From assembly GCF_964355755.1 (NCBI RefSeq), contig NC_092671.1, positions 23,021,070-23,085,069 on the forward strand: DNA of 64,000 bases. The letters run 5' to 3'. Positions 33,897 through 44,054 of this stretch are shown here, piece by piece. Source of the DNA: Antedon mediterranea (taxonomy: Eukaryota; Echinodermata; Crinoidea; Comatulida; Antedonidae). Both the position numbers and the translations under genes were made by a program. Under the pieces are notes generated by a model. The model was not told the DNA's origin and made no database searches. It saw only the letters and a program-made list of their open reading frames with translations. Numbering within the stretch: position 1 is the stretch's first letter; each line of letters opens with the position of its first letter.

Positions 33897-34459
33897 TTAA
33901 TTAAAAAGATAGTATTGGGAACAGAAAAAAATTATCAAAAATATTGTTGGTACTTCGTAAAGAAGATGGTCCCGAACCGCTTTCAGACCAGTTCCACAGT
34001 GTCCGGTGGTGCTTTGGCGACGTCGATGTGCTTCAAATTCACTTCTTTCAATAAAGTTTTTTGCTATTTCAATAATTTGCGGGAATTTGTCTACAACTGC
34101 TCGTTTTACAGGAGGCCAGTTTTCGTTTTCACTCGAAGTGTCAATTAACAAATTTGTCAATAGTCTTGAAGGTTTGTGATTGCTTGTATTTAACATGATG
34201 CTGCCGACAAGAAAGATATGCTACAAATAAATTCAATGAGACTGGAACTGTATCTGTAACAATGTAGCCTAAAGTGGACTCTTCCGACTTTCAGTGCTTT
34301 TTCGAACAACTGAAACGACTGGGCGTTTTGATTTTGTGAGCGTTTTTTACCTAAGTACCTTAGTAAGGAAAACAATTTCTCAGCAGGACTTAAACCAGGG
34401 ATTTGAACTGTGAAAAGCTGGATATACACCAAACTCGCATTCACAAGGTTTTTGTGCAA
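33897..34459 (-). pseudogene. Unrecognised protein-coding remnant, two overlapping frames
   Basis: Two minus-strand frames look like real protein. The frame 34459-34190 contains GLSPAEKLFSLLRYLGKKR then SQNQNAQSFQLFEKALK. The frame 34196-33897 contains TNLLIDTSSENENWPPVKRA then VVDKFPQIIEIAKNFIERSE and ends near HLLYEVP. Composition (charged, few Cys, helical) and codon use differ from the random frames around. They overlap by a few bases in different frames, so either a frameshift or an unidentified short intron separates them; AAA|gtcgga (34288) and ggcag (34206) are possible but out of phase. I do not recognise the family; a transposon-borne host-like protein is my guess. It sits in the putative SETDB1 intron on the same strand. 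Confidence 0.4.
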
Positions 34460-34574
34460 TTAGCCTAATCACACTCAGAACTAAGACACAAAAATAAAAA
34501 ACAAATGTCGAATGAAATCGTATGTTATAAGGGACATATACTTTAGTCAGAGGTCCCAACTTGGAAAAGTCCAT

Positions 34575-36284
34575 TCGCAGGAGATTTTGTCGTGAACCAC
34601 ATTCAATTCGTCGGGGCGTCGAAAGTCAACGCACGGGGAATCAAAAATCAACACGCGTGTCGTTTACGTCTCCTAATTAACTAAATATGTTACATACAGT
34701 ATATACAATATTTACACATAAGTTGGTTTAATTTTTACATAGGTTTATCCATCATTATTTTTACATTCTTATTTTTTTTATGGACACATCCTCAGTACAA
34801 AGAATTTAAAAAATAAATACTGTATTTTAACTAAAATTCAGTATATAAAATAATTTAACTTAATTACATAATGTACAATATTTACACGTGATAGTATTGC
34901 CCAATAGAATTTACTCATTATTTTTAGGCACAGGCCTAGCATAGGGCTTCTACTAGGCCCTAGCTAGCTACCATTTTAAAACCCCAAAACAATCGAAATA
35001 AACTATTCCGAATCCGTCTTATGCTACACGAGTTAACATATTATTTCAGATGACAAACATTGAGTTTTATATTGTTTTATCCATACGTAATTACACTGGC
35101 ATTAAAGATATAACATTAAAATGTAGGCCGTTTATGAGCTATTTCGCCGATTTCTTATCGCTGGGAAATTCCCCACCAATCACATCGATCGAGGAGTAGG
35201 CCTAGGCTAGAATAGAATAGAGGCCTAGCGTGCATGCCGGAACGGGTGGATTATTGCTATATAAATAACAAGTTTGAACAAAAGAGCTTACGACAATCTT
35301 AGGTAAAGTTTTATTAAACGTAGGCCTACTTGCTTGGCGAATCCATATGCCTTTTAAATCATTTTAACATGTTCGTATTATCGGATCGTACAGTAAAATC
35401 ACCTCCATGGATGGTAAAACCAAATAAAACACCGCCTCAACAACCTCGTGCGATGTGCGATCTGTTGTTCTTTGCAGCGGATCAACATTGGTAGAGTCCA
35501 TTAATTATGAGGGTGTTTAAAAATGTAATAACTATTAAAAACGTGTCTCAACCACTGTATAATCAAAGCGTTTATTTAGTTAAAACTTGGATCCTCCCAA
35601 AATTGATAATCGCGTATTCCGGTTACCACGTGATTGATTCACGGTTGGTTGCACGCTTTTTTTTTTCTACGTCCGGCGTGTAGTACCGTGCGGTACGCGA
35701 ATGTTTATATTATTGTTACGGTTTAACAAAGGCAGTGCATACAAATAAAAATACAATAATAGACCACGGAGACTGCATGAATAGACATTGTTTCAACATC
35801 CTGCCTCACTTTTGTATTGACTATTGTTGACCTGGGCTGAGCCTGGGCGTAACCGTAAATCAATTTGGCCAAAAATATGGGGAAATTTGAAAATGCGGTA
35901 AAAAATTTAAAACGCGGTAGAAAACGTCGAGATAGCGGTAGCGCGGTAGATGGGTACTAAAAGCGGTAGACTACCGCGAGTAGCGGTAGACTTGGGACCC
36001 CTGCTTTAGTTATTGTTATGATTTGAACGCACTAGTTGTAAATTACAGCCAACGTTTCACCATATACATATTATAATATTTCTATGGTTTTCACCAATGA
36101 CAACTGTCAAGCTAGAGAAAGCATTATAATTATGATATCCATTTTAGTAAAGAAAACGGCAAAATGTTCTCAACCTTTTATTTATCATTTACAGGGAAAT
36201 GTGTGTATGACTACAGTTTTTGGCTCTTTAGGTCGTCAAAACTGCCTTTTCCAAAGCTGATTTTTTGTTGGGTGGTATTCTCAT
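34575..36284. other. No gene seen
   Basis: AT-rich sequence with GGCCTAG clusters at 34930-34980 and 35190-35230. Short repeated 'gcggtaga' motifs at 35885-35990 have no evident meaning. No open frame of interest. Confidence 0.4.
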
Positions 36285-36607
36285 GAGTGAGTGAGTGGCC
36301 GAGCGGTTAAGACAGTGGAACCGTAATTACGTAGCCATAACATCGGCAGGGGTTCGAGGCTCACTCACTCCATGGTTCTGGTGGTAGAACGAGTCTTCTC
36401 GGATAAGGACTATAAACCGTAGGTCCAGTGTACATATCTAGCTCGTGTGCACTTTAAAGAACCTAGTACATCTTTCGAGACGAGTAGGGGGTTACCCCGG
36501 TGTATTAGTACATCACAGCCACTGATCACAAACTGGGCCCTCTGGGAGACCAGTCTTTGACTGAAGAGGTTACCCAGTATAAATATAAAATTTCAATTCA
36601 ATTCAAT
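36285..36607 (+). mobile_element. tRNA-derived SINE, plus-strand copy
   Basis: The tRNA-like head (36291-36368) has a 7-bp acceptor-type pairing GTGAGTG/CACTCAC, A box TGGCCGAGCGGTTAAG and B box-like GGTTCGAGGCT. The body to 36580 is shared with 10884-11196 ('gagtcttctcggataaggac', 'tttcgagacgagtagggggt'). The tail is an imperfect (ATTCA)n. TTCTCAT flanks both sides (36278-36284 and 36608-36614), a likely target duplication. Confidence 0.92.
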
Positions 36608-36614
36608 TTCTCAT

Positions 36615-37199
36615 ACAGTACTATTTTTCTTACATATCATGTTAACAGTAAAATAAAGTATGCACCCTACCCGCATTATTACATAATGCACAACTTATTA
36701 GACAAGGATGTATATTAAAAATAAGCAGTCAGTAACAAAAGCCAAAGCAAAGCGAAAATTCAATGGCTTCTGAAATTAACAATTTAACAGCTGTGTCAAA
36801 TAGCTTCATATAAACAGTGTCGAAATACAAAAGGATTATAATATAAAAGGTTAATACTGTAATTAGAATTGCTATCCCACACTACAAAATTAATAAAACG
36901 CTTGTGTCATTTATCCGTCATACGTTAACCATGGAGTAAAGAATATTACATGCGTTAACAAAATAAAGGTTTACTATTTTTAATAATGTTAATGAATGTT
37001 TGTTTTATAAAGGCGAATGGCAAAAAAAAAAATCAGAAAAGGCATCACAAAAATACAATTTATATTCACATAAAAACAAGACACAAACCGAAAAATATTA
37101 TTTAACTTGTCTCTAAATATAACTTTTTATTGAAGAATTTGTCGATCTTGTTCAATTGTCATACAAAATGTAGGCCTATACAGTAGGCCTGTAATACAA
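36615..37199. other. No gene seen
   Basis: AT-rich, no structure that I can support. Confidence 0.4.
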
Positions 37200-37714
37200 C
37201 ATTTATTGTAGGTGTACCCCACTATACAGAGAGGGTTAATCGTAAATTTGTGGACTCTTTTGCTGTGTAGCGTACATACAAAGTATACGAAGTACGCGTC
37301 GGTAAACTTCGCCTGGAAAGTAACTACGTATTTTGGTCCCTGGATGGACCATGATATATCACGCGTAAACCGCAAGGAGCCGGGCCCAGTGTTGAACCAT
37401 TTGTACAAAGGGACACCTCGCGTTCCCCGAACGGACGATCGAAGTAGCCTAGTTTCGCGACTGCCTGGCTACCCGGTGACATCACACAACAGTCGCAAGC
37501 GGACGCACCAGAGTTCGATAAATCGTTCAACGTACAGACGCGACCGGTCGCAAGTTTCTGCGTCGGTATTGAAGGGCGGGGCTACAACTGGAATCCTCAT
37601 GAATATGTAAATTAGAATTTAATGAGATAAATTAAATTACGGTCGCGTGCAGACGGACTGCTATTTTTAGACGCGATACACTTCGTCCGATATTTAGTGG
37701 AGATGACGCTTAAC
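37200..37714 (+). repeat. Repeat family G, copy joined to hairpin repeat
   Basis: GC-rich for this window, sharing both ends with 21683-22430 (inverted) and its left part with 9838-10035. A 132-codon open frame on plus (37212-37610) starts without ATG and is not kept in the other copies, so it is not a gene. It ends 'tggagatgacgctt' directly against the hairpin repeat. Confidence 0.7.
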
Positions 37715-37834
37715 AAGGGGTTATCCGCCAAATGCGGATAACCAAGAATAAAGATTTGTACAATAACAATAATAATAATAAAGATTTCATACAATAACAA
37801 TTATAGGTGATCATTTTATTCTAAATGATCACTT
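37715..37834 (-). repeat. Hairpin-family 5' end next to a splice donor
   Basis: Hairpin GGTTATCCGC/GCGGATAACC at 37719-37743, a duplicated 'aataaagattt..tacaataacaat' block, then the palindrome AGGTGATCATTT/AAATGATCACTT at 37805-37834. Same parts as at 47606-47690 in reverse order. It ends 13 bases from the SETDB1-like exon at 37848. Confidence 0.8.
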
Positions 37835-37847
37835 AATTATTTCATAC

Positions 37848-37962
37848 CTAATGTTGGAGTTTCCACATTAATATATTCAACAACAGGAGCATTACGTTTC
37901 ACAACTGTATGACTTGTGCCACGTATCACTTTGCCTCGAAGTCGTGAAGCCTCAGCAGCCAT
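37848..37962 (-). CDS. SETDB1: SETDB1-like exon: end of Tudor region
   Basis: Minus strand: acceptor ttttattttaacag, 38 codons plus one base, donor TTAG|gtatga. It continues in phase 0 from the exon at 39580-39460. The peptide (MAAEASRLRGKVIRG.., then VVKRNAPVVEYINVE) aligns by eye with the segment of SETDB1 that follows the EWIYRGS..RLEP motif, including the conserved '(K/R)xxPVVEY' stretch. This part closes the tandem Tudor region, which in SETDB1 binds modified H3 tails. The exon ends in phase 1, matching the start of the exon at 14592. The Met at its start is internal and not an initiator. Confidence 0.8.
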
Positions 37963-39459
37963 CTGTTAAAATAAATCATTGCATTTCAATTTTAGTGATT
38001 AAAAACGAATGGAATTGTTTTGGCAGCATTTTTACATCTAAAGAGCTATGCAAACTTCAAGCCAATTTGCTAGGAATGGAATGCTTTCATTGTCTTTTGT
38101 ACTGGAAAAAGACCTAGACAAGTACAAATACCAGGCGATTGTTCTTATGTATATCTCCTCGACATTAAATTTAGTATTCATTCAATTCAATATATCTGTA
38201 TTTTAGTTAAAAGATGTCATAAAATAGGGGTCTGTTTACCTTCGCTTAAGGATTATACCATTTTCATATACCTACTTCATTTATATTATTTTCCTGTTAA
38301 TTAATTTTGTTAAAGAAAATTATTTGCGCAAGAAAATCCTCACAATTTAAAATTGCATAAATTGTCCAAATCGCGCATAATTAAAAGAAATAATATAAAA
38401 AAGTTGTCCTCTTAATTTAAAGGAAATTCACAAAACAGAATCCCAACTTTAAGTGGTATAGAAGTCTCCATCTCCAGAAAGCAGCGACCACATGTCAGTC
38501 CTGCATCCCCGGTTTTTCAAAACAGATTATTTCAGCCCTCACTATAATTAAGTACTAGTACAGTATGTCACAGTGGCTATATCTTGAAAACATTGTTAGA
38601 AAAACCTGTGACTGTTTAGAATTAGGTTATCATTTTCAATAAACGATTTTGGTTGAAACAAATGATTTGTACATTTGTAGAATTTTATTTGCATATTTAA
38701 CGTCAAAACTAATCATTTTTACATTTAATGGCGCGATGTTTGCACATTAGTGGATTAAACATTTTTACAGATTTGAACTTTTGAGGGTGTAAAAGTAATT
38801 CTAAATATGCCCCCTCCCCCCTCCCCCCCCCCCCCCCCTCTAATACTAACGAAATCAGCCAAACAAATCTGAATAAAATTCAATGACCCACATTAAAGAG
38901 TGCGCTGACGGGGTGCAAAAAAGCATGTGGAACATTGGTGGTCGACCAAATTCTCACATGATAAAAACAACGCAAATCAAACATGTTAGATACTTGTCTG
39001 TTGGTATCCCATTGTACAAACTGGCTGAAAAAAGTTTGCTGAGGTGTGACGTAAACCTTGTGGGTCTATTTTGTTAATAATATGTTATCAAATTTAAAAT
39101 ATATTAAATATATTGGGCATAACTGCTGTAATTTTCAATCATTGTTCTCCTTGATTAATTGATAACAATGGTGTTTATAACACATTACGACAGACGCGTA
39201 GCAAAATAATCCGTCTCATAGGATCGCGATAAAAAAATAATGCAGTTCCTAGGATCGCGATCAAAAACAATATATCTCTTGGAATCTAAATCGAAACACA
39301 ATACCTCGTAGCCAGGAAGATGGAACGTTACGTTGCAGCAATTTTTAGCTGTACTGTAATAGTTTTATGCAAAGGGTACAAATAATTTAATTTCCTTCAT
39401 GGTCTCACTATACATGGTACCATAACTCATAAACATTGATTATTTACAAATATACCTAC
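37963..39459 (-). other. SETDB1-like intron, 1,497 bp
   Basis: GT-AG intron between the two Tudor exons. It contains a C-rich tract at 38812-38839 and no recognised repeat or exon. An open frame at 38883-39077 on the other strand has no features. Confidence 0.7.
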
Positions 39460-39580
39460 CAATTCTCTGTGTAGAGGTTCAAGTCTTGGAGATCCCCGAT
39501 AAATCCATTCAGTTCTTTCATCAATAAGAAATTTCATGTTAACTAAGCTACCATGAACCTTCAACACTCTTGTTTTCCAC
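39460..39580 (-). CDS. SETDB1: SETDB1-like exon: Tudor domain
   Basis: Minus strand: acceptor ttacttcttttag, 121 bases, donor GAATTG|gtaggt. One leading base completes a codon, then 40 open codons: [20 protein letters not shown] then [20 protein letters not shown]. The motif W(K/W)xRV..V.GSLV..xFL.D.R.EWIYRGS.RLEP is the signature of a SETDB1 (ESET/eggless) Tudor domain. SETDB1 trimethylates H3K9 and silences retroelements with KAP1-type or piRNA-linked partners. The W, Y and acidic residues of the Tudor core are kept and there are no stops, so this looks like a live host gene. The upstream exon (ending in phase 2) was not found between 39581 and 64000. Confidence 0.85.
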
Positions 39581-39789
39581 CTAAAAGAAGTAAAAAAGCA
39601 ATTCCATAAAATAATGTCAAACTAGACTTAATTCGTCACTATGACGAATGATAGGTGACATGCATTGATTTAAATAATAAGATAATTGATTTTGTAAAAG
39701 ATATATTAATTTTGATGATATTTATAACAACAAACCCAGATAATATTTTCACTAACTTTAAGAAAGACAGTAATAAAGGTTCAATAGAA

Positions 39790-40320
39790 AATAAAAACAC
39801 AAGGCTATGACAATGTATTAAAAGTTTGGCGTATGTGTGCAGTAAATGGGCATTCACATAGTGCATGAAGCTCGGTCTGCACTCTGCCACATTTAATACA
39901 AAGACGTTCATCGGGTGGCGTGCAAGACCACCGCCCAGTTTCTATTTTAAGGTTATGAGATATAAGTCGTAAACGTGAGAAAGCTAACCTTTCGAGTCGA
40001 GATAAAGGATTTAAAGTGAGGCAATATGTACTATTAAGTTTAGTATGTGTGGATTCTAACACATGGTTACGAATTCTAGCTATATCAAATATTACGATGA
40101 TCAGGAATCTCTAAAATATTACAAACATAAGGATAAAATGGAGTTTGAGCAAGACGACATATTGACCATGCCAACATAAATGGGTCGTCATTCATATTCT
40201 CCCTTTCATTTAATATTTTATTAAAAACCTTATATTGAACCTGCTTTACCATGCCATTAATTGACGGATAACCTAGTTCGACCAAACAAATATCATTAGC
40301 TGTGGATGATCTAACTACAA
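39790..40320 (-). mobile_element. LINE ORF2 C-terminal fragment with Cys-rich tail
   Basis: Minus-strand frames give '..VELGYPSINGMVKQVQYKVF' and '..YVCNILEIPDHRN', then after one frameshift near 40080 'NPLSRLERLAFSRLRLISHN' and a terminal CIKCG..HALCECP (C-x2-C..H-x3-C type). This is the C-terminal tail common in several LINE clades. 5'-truncated; no RT core. From 39581 to 39789 only intergenic sequence is seen. Confidence 0.7.
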
Positions 40321-41274
40321 AAGCACTTTTATCGCTGACATATATAATACCTGAATAGATTTAAATGAATTTTGACATCCATGATTCACAACTAGATCAT
40401 CAATGATTTTTCTTTTAATATTAGTCTGTTAAATTTATCTGTCAGTAAACTTCCTGCAAGTTCCTCTAACCTTGTTTTGAGCAATCAATTTGCAAAATAT
40501 TTCACTGATATAGTGTAGGCTGGTATGTCGTTTATTTGAATGTCGTGTATATTTTTTGTTAAAAGCAAACTTTGACTTTATTTCATATCTTGATAATATA
40601 AAGAATGAAAAAAAATATGTTGCCATTTTTTCAAAAGATATTTAAAGGACCAAATTCAAGATGGCCGCCAACATTCAAATAACCCTATTAAAAATCAGAA
40701 TATCACCAATAATACAAATTATGAATGTGGAACAAGCCCGTTTTGATGGTATTACTGTACCCATTATACAATCCTAACTATGTAAAGCGATAATCTGTTG
40801 GCCATCTTGGATTTCAAAATGGCCACCACTAAAAATTAAATTCTTTAAATAATTTTTTTTAAATATGTGTGCATAAATTGTTGTTTGTACACAATGTTCT
40901 AAAATTGTCAATGTCCTCTATATAACAGATATATAATACCCCACTATGACTATTGAATTAAATAATCGTTCAAAGTTGGAGTTGCAAAAGTATGGAAAAA
41001 CTTAACAATTTATATCAAATATTCAACAACAATTACGTCTAACTAGAGGGTTAGATCTATAGTTCGCTCGCTCCCCTCTAGGAAGTGTAAACGAAGGTTG
41101 TCGGAATGATAATGACTCGGGTAAAAATGTTTACGGACGTTCTCCTTGTACGTTTTCTGTCGGTTACCATTATTGAAAATGCTTGACATTCGAAAAACTA
41201 AACCTACTCTGTTTCACAGTGTCTTAGATGATTAATAACATTTTAAAGTATAGTGTTTATTGTTTTATAGGGCG
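40321..41274. other. No gene; 'GATGGCCGCCA' repeat motifs
   Basis: At 40650-40830 'caagatggccgccaac' and 'tttcaaaatggccaccac' resemble dispersed repeats at 8.2, 13.6 and 43.6 kb. Nothing else recognised. Confidence 0.4.
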
Positions 41275-41545
41275 GAGGTGGAGAGGCAGAGTTAATTTGA
41301 GGGAGATGCTTATTCGAGGGATTTTTTAGTTTTAATAATATCGTAACATTTATAATCAAATAAAATCCTCTAATAGATATGAAAAGTGGTAAAAAAGTAT
41401 AACAAATGCTTGGTAAATTATAGTTAACAGTGTAATGAATTCTATTATAAATAGTATATACAATATTGGGTAGGGGGGGGGGGTGTAGGCAATTATTATG
41501 ATGTTTTATTGGGGAGGCGTTTATTCAAATAAATACCATCATAAT
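41275..41545. repeat. Fragment related to the centre of the 48.9-54.8 kb palindrome
   Basis: 'gaggcgtttattcaaataaa', 'atgcttattcgagg' and 'taacatttataatcaaataa' are shared with 51530-51600 and 52420-52500. An 11-13 base G run lies at 41468-41482. From 41546 to 41959 nothing is seen. Confidence 0.5.
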
Positions 41546-41959
41546 ACATTATTTAAATTAAACATCTTTTGAAACTAACTTCCGCAACAGTGTAGGCCGT
41601 TTCGGCCCAAGAAGGAAGATGTTTTAGAGAGGCTTGCAATATGGGCCCTAATGGGACACAGATAGCCTACAGTTATTCCTGCCAGCTTACTCAATAAAAC
41701 TCGGCTATCGGGATTTTATTTTTTAACTACTGTACCTTCACACGCGCGGTCCAATCCGAAAATAAACAAAAAACTAAAATAGCTATAGCCACTAACGACC
41801 AACTTAACTGAAACCAGGTAGTGGCAAGGTGAACCTGTAAACTCATCGTGAACCCGGAAATTACTTTGACCGCGTACAGTTGAAATTGAGTTGAAAATCT
41901 ACCGATGAATCAGAAATTTTGTTTTAAAACTCTTTATAATATATTCCTAAGATAAAAAT

Positions 41960-42625
41960 ATGGAACAATATCGTAATAGTGAAAACTGTTTTACATTTCG
42001 CGGTACACCTGAGATAGTTCAGGTAGGTATCCAAGGCAGAAATTTGTTTCAAAGTTTTTCCATTGTGCTCGCCTATGTCAGAATTAACCATGATTTATAT
42101 ATAGATTCTAAATTACAGATCTCATTTATTTTCATGAAACTGAAACTTGACGGGAGACAGGACCACAATATAAAACAAGTGCATTTATACCTTATTGTGA
42201 AATCCTGTATAAATATGTTAAATAATGAATGCGTTATTGTTATGTAATTCAATGTCTGAACCTTCAGGGCCATAGTCACCAGTATGGTTGGTAAGTTTTC
42301 AACCTGTCAACTTTTGGCAGAAGCTTGAAGGAAATACAGATACAGCTCTGCCTATAAATAACCTTGTAAATGAATGAACTCCTACTTCTCATCTTCTACA
42401 ATCTCAACCAATTTCATTAGATATGTACCCCCTACAGACAGACCAGCATTATACACTGGTTTGATGAGTGCACATGGTTGTGGTAACTCATGTACTAGGG
42501 AAAGACAAGAATGCCTGTTGATGACTCTTGCCCGAGATGAGTGGAGGTGGACAGAGATGACATCAAAAAGCAATTATTATGTCGACCCGGTGAACTATAT
42601 GGCTTTTGGACATGTAGCATTGTGA
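41960..42625 (+). other. Candidate unrecognised exons
   Basis: An ATG frame from 41960 (MEQYRNSENCFTFRGTPEIV) ends at a good donor GTTCAG|gtaggt. A possible small exon (42269-42291) has acceptor ctgaaccttcag and donor GTTG|gtaagt, and a further open frame follows the acceptor aatttcattag at about 42421, running to TGA at 42625 with Cys-containing sequence (HGCGNSCTRERQECLL). The frames do not join with certainty, and the minus strand is also open over 42382-42573. I recognise no family. Confidence 0.22.
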
Positions 42626-42639
42626 AAATAGTGTTGAGG

Positions 42640-43480
42640 CAAGTGCTTTTGTTGAAACTTGTATTACCTATACAACCAGTGACACAAATATCTTAAATGG
42701 AAAACATCTCTAAAGGACAGAAGCACACTAATTCTGCTTTCTGTCTACAACTTGCTTCTACAAATGCAGACAGAGAAAGAGATTCTAAGTTAAGTATCAT
42801 TTTGTTTGAAAGAGGCTGATCATAAAGATATTAACTTGAATACAGAGAGTCGACGAAATCTAAATGATGTGGTTGAACTATATCCCTATATATGAATATG
42901 AGAGGACATGTATGTGTGGGACTTGCTGGATTTACATCAATTGATCAGGGTCATTGAGCGTGGTATCATTGGAATAACACAAATTAATGATTTCATCAGA
43001 GCTGGCAAATCTAGTTAACATTTAAAGAGAGATGATATCCCGATTAATGAAGAATGCTGCAATTCGCACAAAGGTGTTTGTTGGCCATGGCATGATGAAA
43101 TTGGACAGAAAATGTTTGAGGCATTGGTAAAAGTCTTGTAGAAGGCAAACTGTCTATATGGGATCCTAAGAAAAAGACGAATATTGGCAAAAAATATATA
43201 TGACGTTGAATACAGGTGACAAACTTATCAAAGTAAAAGAGGACTCCTATAGAGATTATTTGCCGGTGAAATGAGGTATTTCAGTTATTTTGCAAATTTG
43301 TTTCTGAACAAGGTTGTTGGGAACGCAGATCAGTCTGTGGAAGTTTGATGGATACAGTAGTAGAGAACGAAGGAAGGTCAACGTACTGTATCGCATTCAA
43401 GATTAGAAATATTTCATTGAAGGACTTTGGCAGAGTTAGTTGTCATTTAACTGAAGAAGTTTATGAGATGTTTTAATATG
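42640..43480 (+). pseudogene. Possible decayed coding sequence, unknown origin
   Basis: Short protein-like runs in changing frames (e.g. 'WDLLDLHQLIRVIERGIIGI' near 42930, 'KGVCWPWHDEIGQKMFEALV' near 43070) are broken by stops. Base composition is less AT-rich than the surroundings. No family recognised; it may be chance. Confidence 0.2.
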
Positions 43481-43514
43481 AAGAAGTGTACAGTCAGTAC
43501 TGTAGACCTCCTGA

Positions 43515-43800
43515 TGGTCAACATTTTGTGTTAATCACCATGTTGTTGTCATAAGCATATCATTTTGTGTATTTCAATCTAATTTTATTTAACTTATACA
43601 AGTTTTAATAAGAAATTTAACCCGATTAAAAAAAATGGCGGCCATTTTAAAAATCAAAATGGCCGCCATTTTGTGTTAATCACCAATGTTGTTGTCATAG
43701 GCCTATTATGTGATTTCAATCAACGTCATTACTTGCACATGTTTTAATAAGAAATTTAATCCATTTTTAAAAAATGGCGGCCATTTTGAAATTCAAAATG
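43515..43800 (+). repeat. Two tandem ~150 bp units with ATGGCGGCCAT palindromes
   Basis: 'cattttgtgttaatcacca' to 'aaatggcggccatttt' occurs twice in succession (about 43515-43650 and 43667-43790). Each unit contains AAnATGGCGGC matches at 43632, 43662 (reverse) and 43771. From 43801 to 44054 there is another 'ggcggccatcttgg' but no gene. Confidence 0.7.
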
Positions 43801-44054
43801 TCAGAATACTAATGAATATAGGTTTATAATAATTCTTATATAGCAGAGAACCCATATGAACTTAAAATATTATTCCTAATGGGTGTTACTTTGTCCAATA
43901 TGGTACATTTATTGGATATTTTACGTATTGGCGGCCATCTTGGATTTGACATCCTTAAGCTTTTTTAAAAAAATGGCAACATATTTTTGTCATTACTTTA
44001 CATCCTAAAGACACTAAATCAGCTGGAATTTTGCTTTTAACAAAAAAATGACAC

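Noticed and set aside
36291-36368. Functional tRNA-Leu/Ser
   Set aside because: The acceptor pairs, but the B box is altered and the sequence is the head of a repeated SINE with a conserved non-tRNA body.
37212-37610. 132-codon plus-strand frame
   Set aside because: It has no ATG start, lies in repeat family G, and the other copies of the family do not keep the frame.
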